64,000 nucleotides of DNA from Candidula unifasciata. Taxonomy: Eukaryota; Mollusca; Gastropoda; Stylommatophora; Geomitridae. The stretch is taken from positions 815,001 to 879,000 of the forward strand of contig CAJHNH020002446.1 of assembly GCA_905116865.2 (NCBI GenBank). Reading direction: 5' to 3'. Positions 1 through 12,313 of the stretch are shown one piece after another. How positions within the stretch are numbered: the stretch's first letter is position 1; every line of letters begins with the position of its first letter. A program made the translations under genes and the position numbers. The notes beneath the pieces were generated by a model, which was not told where the DNA came from, made no database searches, and was given only the letters and a program-made list of their open reading frames with translations.

Positions 1-634
1 ACAAACCTATTTTAATATATCAGCATACATATAGGCAGATCCATTCATCCATCTACCATTGCATCTATCTACGAACGTAACCATCGTCCCGCCCATTCAT
101 CTACCCACACCATTTATCTCACCATCCACTCAATGCTATTTTTCACCGCTTCCTTCCAGTCTGGCTGTTACCAGCCTTACACTTGGGCTCTACCAATACT
201 TTGTATAAAAATCACCCTTACTGTCTCTATTTGATAGCGGACAGTAAGAGAGAAGCACTGTGTTACTAGACTCATGTTTTTACCTCATCTCATATTTGAT
301 CGATCAATCCATCCATCTACGATACCATTCATCCACTAATACAGTCATCCATCATTCCATCCATTCATCTACCCACCCATCCATCCATCTACCATTCCAT
401 TCATCCACTAATACAGTCATCCACCATTCCATCCATTCATCTACCCACCCATCTATCCAGGACACACTCGCCTATCCACACCACTATCCACACATGCTGT
501 TTTCTCATCTATCCCTTCATCGCTCCCTTACACTCTGGTTGTTACCAGTCTTACTCTCGGGCTCGACTGATTACTTTTGTATAACAGGCATCCTTACTGT
601 CTCTATTCGATAGCTGACAGTAAGAGAGAAGCAT
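1..634. repeat. Duplicated ~376-bp unit flanking a microsatellite
   Basis: Two related units lie head to tail. Both contain a CATC/CATT-rich stretch, then a segment with GTTACCAG, CTTAC and GGGCTC blocks, and both end in the same phrase CTTACTGTCTCTATT-GATAG-GACAGTAAGAGAGAAGCA, at about 218-257 and 594-633. The second copy leads straight into the large tetranucleotide array. No coding potential is evident; the reading frame here has only low-complexity Ser/His/Pro residues. Confidence 0.75.
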
Positions 635-1987
<1,353 letters not shown>

Positions 1988-3047
1988 GATATTTGTTTGC
2001 AAGCACAGGCACCACTTTTATTCCACGCGGATTGACTAAGGTCATCCCCACAACCCAACCCCGGTTACGCCCTATAGGCCAACCCCTCCCTTCCTCCTTA
2101 GACACCTAGTGTACGCTGTTGGCGTCCAGCCCGTCCCTTTTTTTTGCCCCTACCTGCGCGTTGGAGGTATATAGGCTGACCGTCGTTTCATTTGAACGAA
2201 GTTTTTTCGCCAGGGACACTAGATGAGTATCGTTTATTTTATACATTAGAGTCCTGTGTAGTCACTTCATAGTTAGAGCCTATTTGTGTATGTGTACTGT
2301 GTTGTCCTTTATGTGCTGATGAAGGCTAATCGCCGCAACGTCCTTTGTTTGTTTATTGTGATCGATTTTGTAAAGCTAACATAAACTAATTGTTGTTTCT
2401 TACCAACTTTTTCTCTTCCCTATAATTTTCTACTCCTTATAAAATACTGAGAATGAAGAGGGGGAGGAGGAGAAGAGACAAAAACCCAACAAGCCGCATC
2501 TAGTGAAACCAAAGTTCTTTACTTATAACTCTAATCCTGTCACATCTCATATTTCACCGTTCTTCACAATGTTGAACTTGGCTGACCTACTTATTGTTTA
2601 TCTTCTGGGGTTCATGGACTGGCAAGCTGGCGGGTAACAATCGCATTTTCCCGTTTATTATATAGCTCAGCAACATTTAGTTGCTGGCTGTTTCTGATCT
2701 TAAATATAGTATTTACCCTGTAACATGATGAATAAATATAAACGTATGCATTCTAGAGTACCAACATTGCTGTCTATTAAATACACTGCTGCAAAGAAAA
2801 CTTGCATATTCACAGTTCATAGTCTATAATTGGAACAAAATCGTTCTTTCTACGACCATTCATGAAGAACACACTGACGTGGCAAACGATTCGTACTGGT
2901 TGAAAGTGGAAGGAAATTACAGGCAGCGCGATTATTTGTTCAGCTGGGTCTTGGGAGAAATATACCAAGCGAGCGCGCATTGCTTTAGCCAGCAAAGGAA
3001 ACCCGAGCGTGTGCGAAACGACTGGCGTTATTTTCTAGACAACCAAC
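1988..3047 (+). other. Upstream region of the GST gene
   Basis: This holds the presumed promoter and 5' UTR of the GST gene. I see no strong TATA box with a defined start, and no coding exon. About 2130-2400 is unusually GC-mixed and carries GATGAAGGCTAATCGCCGCAACG, which resembles retroelement-associated sequence, but I could not assign it. The interval 2870-3047 is richer in CpG than the surroundings and is the likeliest promoter or first-exon region. Confidence 0.4.
2875..2883 (+). promoter_or_regulatory. ARE-like site upstream of GST
   Basis: TGACGTGGC matches the antioxidant response element core TGACnnnGC and lies 165-173 bp upstream of the GST start codon. The usual purine before the core is a C here, and the same bases overlap a CRE-like half site (TGACGT). 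Many GST genes are induced through such sites by Nrf2/CncC-type factors. Regulation is inferred from one short motif, so the call is weak. Confidence 0.3.
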
Positions 3048-3125
3048 ATGGCCAAACTATACTATTTTGATGGTCGTGGAAGAGGAGAAATTGTAAGACT
3101 GGCTCTAGCGGCAGCCGACATACCG
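3048..3125 (+). CDS. GST exon 1 (aa 1-26)
   Basis: Start ATG 3048-3050 is followed directly by AKLYYFDGRGRGE, the canonical beta1-alpha1 opening of alpha-like GSTs with the catalytic Tyr at residue 6. The exon ends in phase 0 at ACCG|GTAAGT, a strong donor. Starting here gives the expected N-terminal length; the overlapping frame that starts at 2879 is out of frame with the GST. Confidence 0.93.
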
Positions 3126-5261
3126 GTAAGTAAAATATACATATTTTGCTTTTTTCCGTCTATTTTTTAAACACAAATTTTAAAGACTATATTTTATAAT
3201 TTTTAAGCATGGCAAATAGTATCACATTAGTTTATTCATACATTAATTTATTCGTCAGGCTGAAACTCATTTATCCCCCGATTAAGAAGCATTTAATAGC
3301 TCTGGGGATAATAAATATTCTTGGGTGGTTTATTGATTGAGACTTGACTTTTTGCTTCTTGAGTGTTATTTTTATTGTTTATTTTAATAATTAGGTTTTA
3401 CCTTTTCAAGTTAGTCCAAAACTAGTAATCATGTATGCTAAAGTCAGTTTGGTATGTAAGGAGTTAAGAAAGCCAGGGGCTAGTCGGAGGTTAATGAAGC
3501 GTGAGTGCTCGTTAATATTCATGAAACGTGGACACGGTGATAGTGGAGATGTGAGCCACTTAGAAAGGTGAAAACATGTGTGGCTTGAAATTCACTTTAT
3601 ACAATAAAGTAAAAAGACACTGTATTGATCAGCGCTCACAGATTTGTTGTGTGGCAGTTTTAGCCATATGTTTTATTATATTGGTGCTCGAGGACTGCCC
3701 AAATTAATGAGGTGTTTCTTAAGTAAGTTGAGCTTAGAAATGATGTCTGTGTGGACAGTTTTAAGTGTTGACCTGTGTTTGGCGAGGTCAGCAATGTTGA
3801 GTCTATGTGACACGCTGGTGGTTAAGTTCGGAAGAGGGTGTGTTGACCAGTGTGGGGTAGTGATGGGGAGGGATCGCGAATTCTTTAACGAGTGAATAGG
3901 TAGCAGGTCTAGATTCTGTTCACCAGGTTTGGTGCTTCTACCTTCAACCCTGAAGTGGCGGGGTCTCTTTAACAAGGAGCCGTCAGAGGACAGTCACTGC
4001 ACATCACAAAATGCGTATCTGCTAAATCGGTTTGGAGTCTCCGTAGAAGCTACTTGGACATAGATCGTCGGGGTTTTTATGGTTTCCTCCTATTTTCAGG
4101 GGTGTGTGTGGCAGGAAGTCATGGTCGATAGTTTTCATTGATCATCAGTTCATCGTTATTGCAATGTGTTCTTCTATATAGTACAGGAGGCTGACTGCAC
4201 TATCAGATCATATGTGGTTTGCTATATATTATAGTACTCGAATGCAATGTTCGTTGTTATAATGCAACTTGTTAGTTGTGTCTGGTTTATTGTAGTGATC
4301 CTGCTTATAACAGTAAAAGATATCAGATTACAATTTTGTCATTATGTATACAGGGCAATTATACATGATAAGTATATTATATACATATATTTCAGGTTTT
4401 TAAAAAAATAATGGTTTTCTTATAAATCATGATTGAAATTAACAGGAATAAATGGTTACAATTTTTCCAAACCTTTCTGTGTCTACACATGTATGTGTAT
4501 TACATATACAAGAATCCCAGTTTGATTTTGAAAGCCATAGGATTTGAACAGATACAACATGTACATACTTCTTCCCTGTTCTGTACTTTTATTCTTCCAC
4601 TGGTGTCTCCTCTTTCCTGGTTGCCAGTTCACTGCTTGCCTTTTTTTTCTAATATGGTCTCTGGTGATCATGCAAGGGAAATCATGACTCAACATAGCTC
4701 ATGATGCCAACAATAACACTGTTCTCTGCCAGTCCTGAAACTGGTATTTGTATAATCTTTCAAAGGTGTGCTTTTCCTTAGACACTCCATTCAAAAATTG
4801 TCTTCAGCTTTTGTTTGAAAGTTGATCTTTATTTCAAGATTCATCATCGTCCTTTCCTACTATTATATTCAACTTATTTTCTAAATTAGCATTTTCTGTA
4901 GCTTTAGTTTTTCTTGGAATTAAAACACATCGGTACCAAATAAGACAATTTTCTCTGCTTTTTGAGGTCCTCATTTATACATGTTTTGAGAGCCAGAACT
5001 GATAATAGTGTATCTGTTGTATAAACTGCCAGGGTTGTCATATAGTGCTTGTAGTACAACAGTTTGTGCAGGGAATGGAGATATTTTTGTTATGCTGACC
5101 TTTTTATTATTGTTTGTTGTTGTCACATGTACACACCTATTTCGAGCTGTTTGTGTAACACACTGAAAGGATATTGTAGATGTTATTATTTACACACAAT
5201 CTATGGGTCTTTTATTGGCTGTTTTTGTAACATCTTAATGTTTTTATTTTTTTCACTTCAG
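3126..5261 (+). other. GST intron 1, no recognised content
   Basis: About 2.1 kb of AT-rich DNA between strong splice sites. Short open frames at 3644-3895 and 4429-4704 have no recognisable domain and no splice-compatible role in the GST. I see no clear SINE or LINE here. Confidence 0.6.
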
Positions 5262-5313
5262 TTTGAAGAGGAATTGCTGCGGAAACGCGATGACTTTTTA
5301 AAGCTTGTTGATG
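5262..5313 (+). CDS. GST exon 2 (aa 27-44)
   Basis: A 52-bp exon after TTTCACTTCAG encoding FEEELLRKRDDFLKLVD plus the first base of the next codon. It is the beta2/loop region: FEE follows the first exon as in alpha GSTs. The donor is G|GTAAAT, phase 1, matching exon 3. Confidence 0.92.
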
Positions 5314-5396
5314 GTAAATTGTGTGTGTGTGGGCATGATAATATGATAGTATCAATATTATGTTTGCTTGTATGTGTTTGTGTTAGTCTATATCTT

Positions 5397-5540
5397 TTTC
5401 TTCTTTATCTTCGTGTTTACCAGCTGTAAACTCCAGTGGAATTTCTTGCTATTTGTCCAGTTCTGGACTTTAGTCTTGTTTCAGAATCTGAGTTTTATGT
5501 GTGCATCAGTTTTACAGACTGCACTCCTTGTGTGACCAGC
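5397..5540 (-). mobile_element. GAA-tailed SINE, partial copy
   Basis: Reverse-orientation fragment with the TTCTTC tail, then CCAGCTGTAAACTCC, a TCCAGTTCTGGACTTTAGTC block and TTTTACAGACT. It covers only the 3' half of the family described at 35555-35824. Confidence 0.75.
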
Positions 5541-6460
5541 ACAGTATGTCCATGTGAGTCTGTATAATATGGAAGTGTTTAAATTCTTTTCCCACCATGT
5601 TGATTAGTTGCCATTACATTTTCAAGCTTATTTCTCTTCTGATCATGGCTAAAACTTTGGACTATTTTTGACTAATTTCTCTAATTAATTTAGCGTTTTC
5701 ATCTATTACTTGTGGATTTCCTCATTTGTTCTTCTGACTGTTCATTTTATTTTTATTCCAGTTGCTATTAGAGTTTCAAAGTTTTCTATTCATTGCCCAT
5801 TTTCACAAGCATACAACAACAAAGGCTTAGATTCTGACTGTGCTGATAAAAACTGCTGCCAGAACGTCCATTTCTTCCTTGTGTATGTATGTTTTGCCTC
5901 TGTCAGTGGAATAATTTCTTCATACTAGCTTGACTGCACTCACTCATGTTTAAAAATATCTTTTTTAAGTTCTGTTTGGCACTTTTTTTTCTTTTTCTGT
6001 CTCACTTCAGTTGAACTCATTTTATTGGTGTGTTTTCTATCTTGCAAATGGCTACTTTTAGTATTTTGTCTAGTATCTGTAGGACATTTCCATAAAATGT
6101 TACGAAGTTGAACAAACTTGAAGTGTTGTGATAACCAGTAAACCTGATGTGAAATAAGCAACGGGAACACAAACAGAGATAAATTTCTAGAATACATACT
6201 GTGTGACATGACTGAGACAGGAACTTGGACTTGATCAGTACTCTAGTGACAGTGTGAGATGGTCAGCCACAATCACTTATGCTTCTTAACATACAAATAA
6301 TTATTCTTTTATTATTGTTCACTCAGCTGTAGGGATAGCTTTCTGCTTTTGTGTATTGCATTACTTGTGAATACTAACTTCTTTCTCCCCTGAATTATTT
6401 TGCATATTAAATATTTAACTACTAGTGAGAGATTGTGACATTTACCTAATTTTGTAAGTT

Positions 6461-6744
6461 TTCTTCTTCTTTGCGTTCACCAGCTGTAAACTCTGGCAGA
6501 AAGTTCTGGTTGTTCATCCACTTCTGGACTGCAGTGCTGTTCCAGAACTTGAGTGTTGCATATGCATCCATTTTATAAATCTGACTTATTTGTATGCAGA
6601 CTGTTGGTTCCTTGCCTCTCATGTCAACGTACTCCGACTTTGAAGGAAGCTCCCAATTAGTCGACTTTTATGACATGCTTATTAAGACTCAGTGGGTCTA
6701 TTCTTGTTTTCCATATAATAAGGCCCCTGATCCCACATAGGGAA
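6461..6744 (-). mobile_element. GAA-tailed SINE, near full length
   Basis: Reverse copy running from a TTCTTCTTC tail through CACCAGCTGTAAACTC, the ATTTGTATGCAGACTGTTGG box and AGCTCCCAATTAGTCGAC, to a GGCCCCTGATCCCACATAGGG end. It is flanked by a near-perfect direct repeat, ATTTTGTAAGT before (ending 6460) and ATTTTGCAAGT after (6747-6757), consistent with a target-site duplication. Confidence 0.85.
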
Positions 6745-8109
6745 ATTTTGCAAGTAAAATAGTGTCGTAAGTAAGAGTTAATTAAACAGTTCACCAGAGA
6801 GGTCCTATTGTTTTGGAAATGGAATCCACTACCATCAAAGTGTCAAGTAACTTACCTCCTGAGTTTTAAAATCTTGTATCTTTGTGTCTCTTGTCACTGT
6901 TAAGCTCTGCATCAAAATGTTAGGGCCTCTGACTTACTGACATGTTTAATGAAATTTGTTTTTGCTTGTCTTTTATTATTTTGGAAGTGAAACAAGCATT
7001 GTCAGTAAAAAGATATATAGTGTGGTTTGCTGCAAACCTTGTGAGGGTGGTATTTGGCTACAGAACTGTGCACCACATCCCTATACATTTAATTATTTAA
7101 ACAGTTAGGAACATCCTCCCTTCCTTCCCTTGTCCTTGAAGACCACTTTGTTTGTTTTCCTTTCTCCTATGAAGGTGTTCTAATTCTTCCTTCTTAAGCT
7201 AATTCCTGTAGGTCTTCACCAGGCTTAGCATCAGTTCTCTTAACTTCTTTGCTCATCCTCCTTACCCATATAGGACTGCAAATTACACCTGGCTGGTGTA
7301 TCTGTTATGGGTGCCCTAGTTATAACTTCTATAGAGGTTGAACGGGGTATCTGGGGTCTGCCTTGTTGATCTGCCATCAAAATCAAGATTTTTAAATCTC
7401 AGGATGGTATTGTAAACCTTTTGGTAGCAGCCTGGAGGGAACAAACCGCTCAATCAATCCTCGCTCATGCGTTTGCACAGGGTTATAATAGCATCAAACA
7501 CAGCAGCAGACTGCCTCAAAGTCCTCAGTGCCTTTGCTAGTGCCCAGCCACAATTCTATCCTTGCCGGGTTCATGGTCCTTTTGTCACTTGTACTTAAGC
7601 TGTGTCAAAGATACTTAAACAATGTTTAATTAATGTTTCCAGATCATTAATTCAGTGTAATTCCAGTGGTCCTCCACCAACTCTGTACTGAGAAGTACTA
7701 TATATGAAGCAAACATAAGTGCCTGTTACATAGATCTCTTCCTGTCCTGACGGTGTGAGGCATTCTAGGAGTACATAGAAGAAGACAAGGAAATTAATTC
7801 AGAGGTCACTTCAAAACATTTTTGAAATAATGCTTTCTTTTAGAGTTTTATAAAATTTGCAGTGATCTGTGGATCCATGGGCTGAATTAGATGTCTTGTT
7901 AAAATTGAAATCCTCTGTCAGCTTGTCTGCCAAGTTTGGAGGGTGAATAGTAGCATTATCAAAGAAAATCATGAAAATACATAGGTAATTATTTGAACAT
8001 TATTCGGCATTGAAGGGAAATTGCTCATCCAATGAAGTACATTGTTTCTGTATAGGATTCTCAATGTTGAAGTGTTCAGGTCACTTGCCTAGAGCTCTGA
8101 AGGCTGTGG

Positions 8110-8310
8110 GGTTTGTTTTATGACCGGGTCATTAGATTTAGGAGTGCAGTTTTTACAGAGATCCCTGTGGATGGTTACTGGTGCTACAGAGTTCATACTT
8201 TGTGTGATGCTCTCGGGCAGGCAGCTAGATGTTCTGAGTGAGACCGAGTCATATGAGTTAAAACCCTGTTCAATGAAATCGATCCCCTCATCTTTTACTT
8301 TAGTTAACTT
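8110..8310 (+). repeat. Dispersed repeat, three copies in window
   Basis: Shares an ordered set of blocks with 44045-44215 and 48165-48345: ACAGAGATCCCTGTGGAT, GCTACAGAGTTCAT, TGTGTGATGCTCTCGGGCAGGC, GAGTGAGACCGAGTCATAT and AAATCGATCCCCTC. All three copies lie on the plus strand. The open frame here at 8120-8314 is explained by this repeat. The family is unidentified. Confidence 0.7.
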
Positions 8311-8674
8311 TTAGTGAGAAAAAAATTGTTTGGAAACTGTTTTATAAATAAGGGTCACCCAAGAACCATCCTATTGTGAATAAAGGGAGGAGACCGGAGC
8401 AATCATGGAGATTTCCTTATCGCAATATAGATTAACCTTACTCAATATTTGACTCATTTTAAAGCTGAAAATTTTTGCAAGCAACATACATTAAGTGTTA
8501 CTAATTTTTAAATTGTCGTCGTCTTTCACAGCATTTTGAAGATACATTACAGCCAGTCTACAATGTTGAAATGGCATCTGATTGATTGATCGAGGCCGTA
8601 ACATTTTGCAAAGGCATTGTAAACTAAATTTAAAGTTGGTATGCAGTAAAATTCTCAAATTTTATTTTTTTCAG

Positions 8675-8807
8675 AAGGGCGGCTGCTGTTTCATCAGATC
8701 CCTTTGCTAGAAATAGATGGCAAGAATATTGTACAAGTTAATGCAATTGTGCATTACATTGCAAAAAAGGCTGGACTTTATGGGAAAAACCTGGATGAAG
8801 AAGTTTT
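8675..8807 (+). CDS. GST exon 3 (aa 44-88)
   Basis: After TTTTTTTCAG the exon completes Glu44 and encodes GRLLFHQIPLLEIDGKNIV, then QVNAIVHYIAKKAGLYGKNLDE. Pro53 is the conserved cis-proline of the glutathione site, and Gln64 is the gamma-glutamyl-contacting Gln. Residue 65, normally Ser or Thr, is Val (GTT). Donor TT|GTAAGA, phase 2. Confidence 0.93.
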
Positions 8808-8929
8808 GTAAGAAATTATTACTCTACAGCTGTCTTTCATTAAATATATAAAGCTGATTTAAAACAGAAAATTCTGCATTATGAAATGTACACATATAGA
8901 CAGGCATCACAATTTACAGAGAGCATGAA

Positions 8930-9160
8930 TTGGTTGTTTGGTAGTTGTACCACACTAGTACATCACACAAACAATAAACACCCGCTGACACAAAGTGCCG
9001 CCATGCAGATGATGATCATCCGTGGAGAGGTCCCAGAAACCCCTTTCACCCGTTAGGCCATCACTATGGCTAGGCCATATCTATGCCTCAGCTATACTCA
9101 GGGCCCCCAGCAGAAGTCAGGGTGGGGCTTCAAATAAAAAATTGCATCCCACATAGGGAC
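8930..9160 (+). repeat. Dispersed repeat (CCCAGAAACC family)
   Basis: Shares blocks with 30725-30915 and 50625-50815: a CATCACACAA/ATAAACACC start, ACACAAAGTGCC, CCGTGGAGAGG-CCCAGAAACC, a TTAGG-CAT block, AGGGCTTCAAATA and AAAAATTGC. A reverse-strand relative is at about 41545-41815. It looks SINE-like, but no clear tRNA boxes were seen. Confidence 0.7.
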
Positions 9161-9359
9161 GTTTCAGTAAGAGCATGTGTTCACCAAAAATGTTTTCTTT
9201 ATTTAGCTGACATCGCAAAACATTTGTTGAAACTATATTTGCATACTGTCCAGTGATGTCCAGCTTTATACCACCAGTATCAAACATGGACCCTTACGAA
9301 AACCGTCACTGCTGTCTGTGTGTATCATGTTTTAGGGCTGTGTAGACAGGGGTTGTGAC

Positions 9360-9690
9360 ACAACAAAGATGAAATGTCTTAGAAGTAACAAAAGGATGTG
9401 CAATTAATAATGAAGAAATTAGAAGACTAGGACCGAAACCAGTTATACAGTTTATTAAAGAGCAAGAAATGAGATGGTTTGGCCATCTAATGAGATTGGA
9501 CTGGTACCAACTGTTACAAAGAGCCATTCTGAAGAAATACATAGACACATAGCAAATGGAAGACCATGCAGAACAACAAAAGAACAGCCTTGAAGAAACA
9601 AAGACCAGCTCATACAGTGCATTGCAAAGAGTACATAGATGATCTCCAACACTCTCTGTTGTGGTTTACAGCTAGGCTGTGATGGTATCT
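9360..9690 (+). mobile_element. LINE reverse-transcriptase 3' remnant
   Basis: Conceptual translation with stops reads MKCLR..., EEIRRLGPKPVIQFI and EQEMRWFGHLMRL. The MRWFGHL block is typical of the region downstream of the RT domain in non-LTR elements. Frameshifts and stops show it is dead. Confidence 0.7.
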
Positions 9691-10302
9691 GCACCCTTTT
9701 GGCCAAAACATAAAATTTCAGAAAAATTCTACAGTTGCCATTTATGATAAGCTTGTTAGTGGGCAGTGGATTTGTTCTTTTCCCTTTAAAATGGGCCCCA
9801 GTGAAACTATGCGTCTTGAGTCTGAGGCATTCAGATATTTAGATAGCAATGTAGGACAAGATAGGAGAAAGAAAAAGGAGATAATGAAAGAAAGAAAATT
9901 TAGATGTTTAGAAAATTTGTAAAATTCAATCAAACCAAATCTAGTGCCAAACTTGGAATATGAGGTGAGGTGAACTGAGTTAGGAACTGACATCACAGCA
10001 CTAAGGACATTGCACATCTTCAGCAGCTACTGCATAGTTCCATTTCTTATGATACTAGTAGCATCTGATTGTATGTCCATCTGATTTTTCCCCTAAGTAT
10101 TTAGTGTTAGCCAGATCCATTGGTCACTTTCGGCCGTGCCATTCTCTTTGTACCATAATATTCTATGTGTGCCTCTACACTTTTAACACTGCTAAAAGGC
10201 ATGGACAACATCCAGCTTGCCAGGTAACAATTTACAGGTGGTGCAGAACCAGCCAGTGTTTCCTTTTCATTTTTGAAAATCGTGTATACATTGGAAGAAA
10301 TA

Positions 10303-10371
10303 TGCAAAGGTTGCTAACTACCCAATGCAAAGGTTGCTAACTACCCAATGCAAAGGTTGCTAACTACCCAA
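10303..10371 (+). repeat. 23-bp unit, three tandem copies
   Basis: Three consecutive, essentially identical copies of ATGCAAAGGTTGCTAACTACCCA lie in GST intron 3. This is a short young tandem duplication with no coding role. Confidence 0.9.
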
Positions 10372-11033
10372 GACATCTGAATCATTGCTTGCTACTCTGC
10401 ACAGAGTAGATATGTGTCTCCTTTTCTTATCTTGCTTTGTAAGTCAGTGACAGTCAAATAATATGTGTGCCGCTGGTTCTCAGGCCTGTGGAAGGCTGCA
10501 CTGACCTGCCTTCAACACTATTCTCAAATTAGAATGTTTTGGCTTTGTTGCACTAATGGTTGTCCTTTAGTATTGCTATGAACCCCGATACATTCCTTCT
10601 GCCTCACAAAACAGACCCATTCTGTTTAGATAATAATGTTGCCGGCTCAGGAGTTGCTATGAATCAGTTATTGAACTTCTGATTCTGCAGTGCCCACTGG
10701 CCAGTCCTCTCCCGGCCCAGTTTGATTAGAACCTTACTTCAGTCTTCTTCTTGCTCAGACACTTTGATCAGCTCCTCTCCTTACCCATTTTTAAAAATTA
10801 TGCACATATGTTGAATTGTTTCTTTAGCTTGTGCCATCCAAGCCTTTCCTGTTTTCAGTCTGTGACCTTTAGCTCTACCTAGGGTTTCACGCAGGAGGTG
10901 CTTATATTATGTGGCTACTGCGAGGTATTGTCTTGCTTGCAGCAGTTTAGACCTGTCTGTAATAATCGGCAGTGTAAGTGGCTCAAACTTAAAATATTTA
11001 ACTGGCATAAAATTGGGATTCTGGTACATATCC

Positions 11034-11320
11034 TTTCTTCTTCTTCTTCCTGTTCATGAGCTTTAAACTCCCGTGGAAAGGTCAGGTTGTTCATCCACTT
11101 CTGGACTCTAGTCCTGTTCCAGAGACTAAGTGTTGCATGCACATCCGTTTCACATGTCTGACTCAATTGCATGCAGACTGTTAGTTCCTTGCCTCTCAGC
11201 AGATGTATCCTGACTTCGAAAGAAGCTCCCATTTAGTAGACTCTTACGACATGCTTTTAGGTAAGCAGTGAGTCTGTTCTTGATTTCCCCAAAATGGGGC
11301 CCCGGAACCCACACAGGGAC
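11034..11320 (-). mobile_element. GAA-tailed SINE, full length
   Basis: Reverse copy: TTCTTCTTCTTC tail, TTTAAACTCCCGTGGAAAG, a CACTTCTGGACTCTAGTCC block, GCATGCAGACTGTTAG, a CTTCGAAAGAAGCTCCC block, and an end at GGGGCCCCGGAACCCACACAGG. Confidence 0.88.
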
Positions 11321-11499
11321 TGCTACATAATAAAAGATTAAGATTGGCTAAATCAGTTACTAATAAACTATGAAAATTAATGAATTTGCACCTGGGTAAA
11401 ATAGCAGGATTAAACAGATGGGAAAGAATGCCTACAGTGGATCAATGGAGAGAAAAATATACCAGAAATGAAGGAGGTGAGGGAATTTTGCTGGCGCAG

Positions 11500-11985
11500 C
11501 ATTACAAGTCTATGGTTGAGCAGCAGCAAGGAACTCATAATTAAAATTTTGACAGCTTGCATCATCTCTGTGGCAACTTACGGATTTTAGTTCTGGACTA
11601 TCTTCCAATACTGAAGAAATAGGACAGGGGCTTTTGAGCTGAAATGCTATAGAAATATTCTCAGAATACCATGGACAATGAAGGGAAGAAATGAAGACAT
11701 TTTAAAAGATCTGAACGTCAAGGAAGATTGACTAATGAACAGCATTCTTTCCCGGAAGCTGAAATATTTTGGTCATATGAAGCGCCATGAAAGACTAGAA
11801 AAAAAAATAGGAAAGGGCATGGTACCAGGAAAGAGGAGCAGGTTGCCGACCAACACGAAGATGGGCACAGGATATAAGTGACTCCTTGAAGTACATGAGG
11901 CGGGAGAGCTGGTGAGAGACTCTTTCAGGCAGACCGTGATGAGAGCGACATTCTGCAAAGGACCTGCTACATGATGATGATTGAT
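11500..11985 (+). mobile_element. LINE 3' remnant (RTE-like)
   Basis: Translated with stops: AEMLENILRIPW..., LMNSILSRKLKYFGHMKRHERLEKK, KGMVPGKRSR and ending RQTVMRATFCKGPAT. The same C-terminus occurs at 39300-39560 (+), 56120-56460 (+) and 61150-61560 (-), and as short tails elsewhere. The sequence ends in a CATGATGATGATT-like tail. Nonfunctional. Confidence 0.8.
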
Positions 11986-12180
11986 GCATAGGTCACATAC
12001 TGAGAAAACCTTTCAATAGTAAAATAGTTTTACCTGTTAGTAGTATATTAAAAGATCAAATATAAGTTTTGAAGTCAGTTAGAGACAGAGATGAATATGA
12101 ACCTGCTTTGTAGATTAGAAATTATGCTACTCATATTAATGCTTCAATCTGTATGGATCACAATTATCAATATATTTCAG

Positions 12181-12313
12181 AATTGACCAATATTATGAGG
12201 GGGCTCGAGATTTCATGTTTGCTTTCCTTCCGATTGGCTTTGCGCCAGAAAAAGATGTCTTGGAAGGACCAGCCAAGAAAGCTCTATCAAAATATTTGCC
12301 AATATTTGAAAAG
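12181..12313 (+). CDS. GST exon 4 (aa 88-132)
   Basis: After TATATTTCAG the single base A completes Leu88, then IDQYYEGARDFMFAFLPIG and further to KALSKYLPIFEK. This is helix 4-5 of the all-helical domain; YLPIFEK corresponds to the YFPAFEK/YLPVFEK signature of alpha GSTs. The donor AAG|GTAACA is phase 0. Confidence 0.93.

Larger units (their letters stand above)
5314..8674 (+). other. GST intron 2 with SINE copies
   Basis: This holds a partial GAA-tailed SINE (about 5397-5540, minus), a full copy (6461-6744, minus), a segment related to the repeat at 8930-9160 in reverse (about 7290-7450), and one copy of the three-member repeat also seen at 44045 and 48170 (8110-8310). The rest is AT-rich with nothing recognised. 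Confidence 0.6.
8808..12180 (+). other. GST intron 3, repeat-rich
   Basis: Contains a dispersed repeat (8930-9160), a LINE RT remnant (9360-9690), a 23-bp triplicate (10303-10371), a GAA-tailed SINE (11034-11320) and a second LINE remnant (11500-11985). The interval 9720-10300 has short open frames without recognisable domains. Confidence 0.65.

Noticed and set aside
2130..2400. An LTR or Penelope-type end near GATGAAGGCTAATCGCCGCAACG
   Set aside because: Only a short phrase is suggestive; no terminal repeat, second copy or coding domain is visible.
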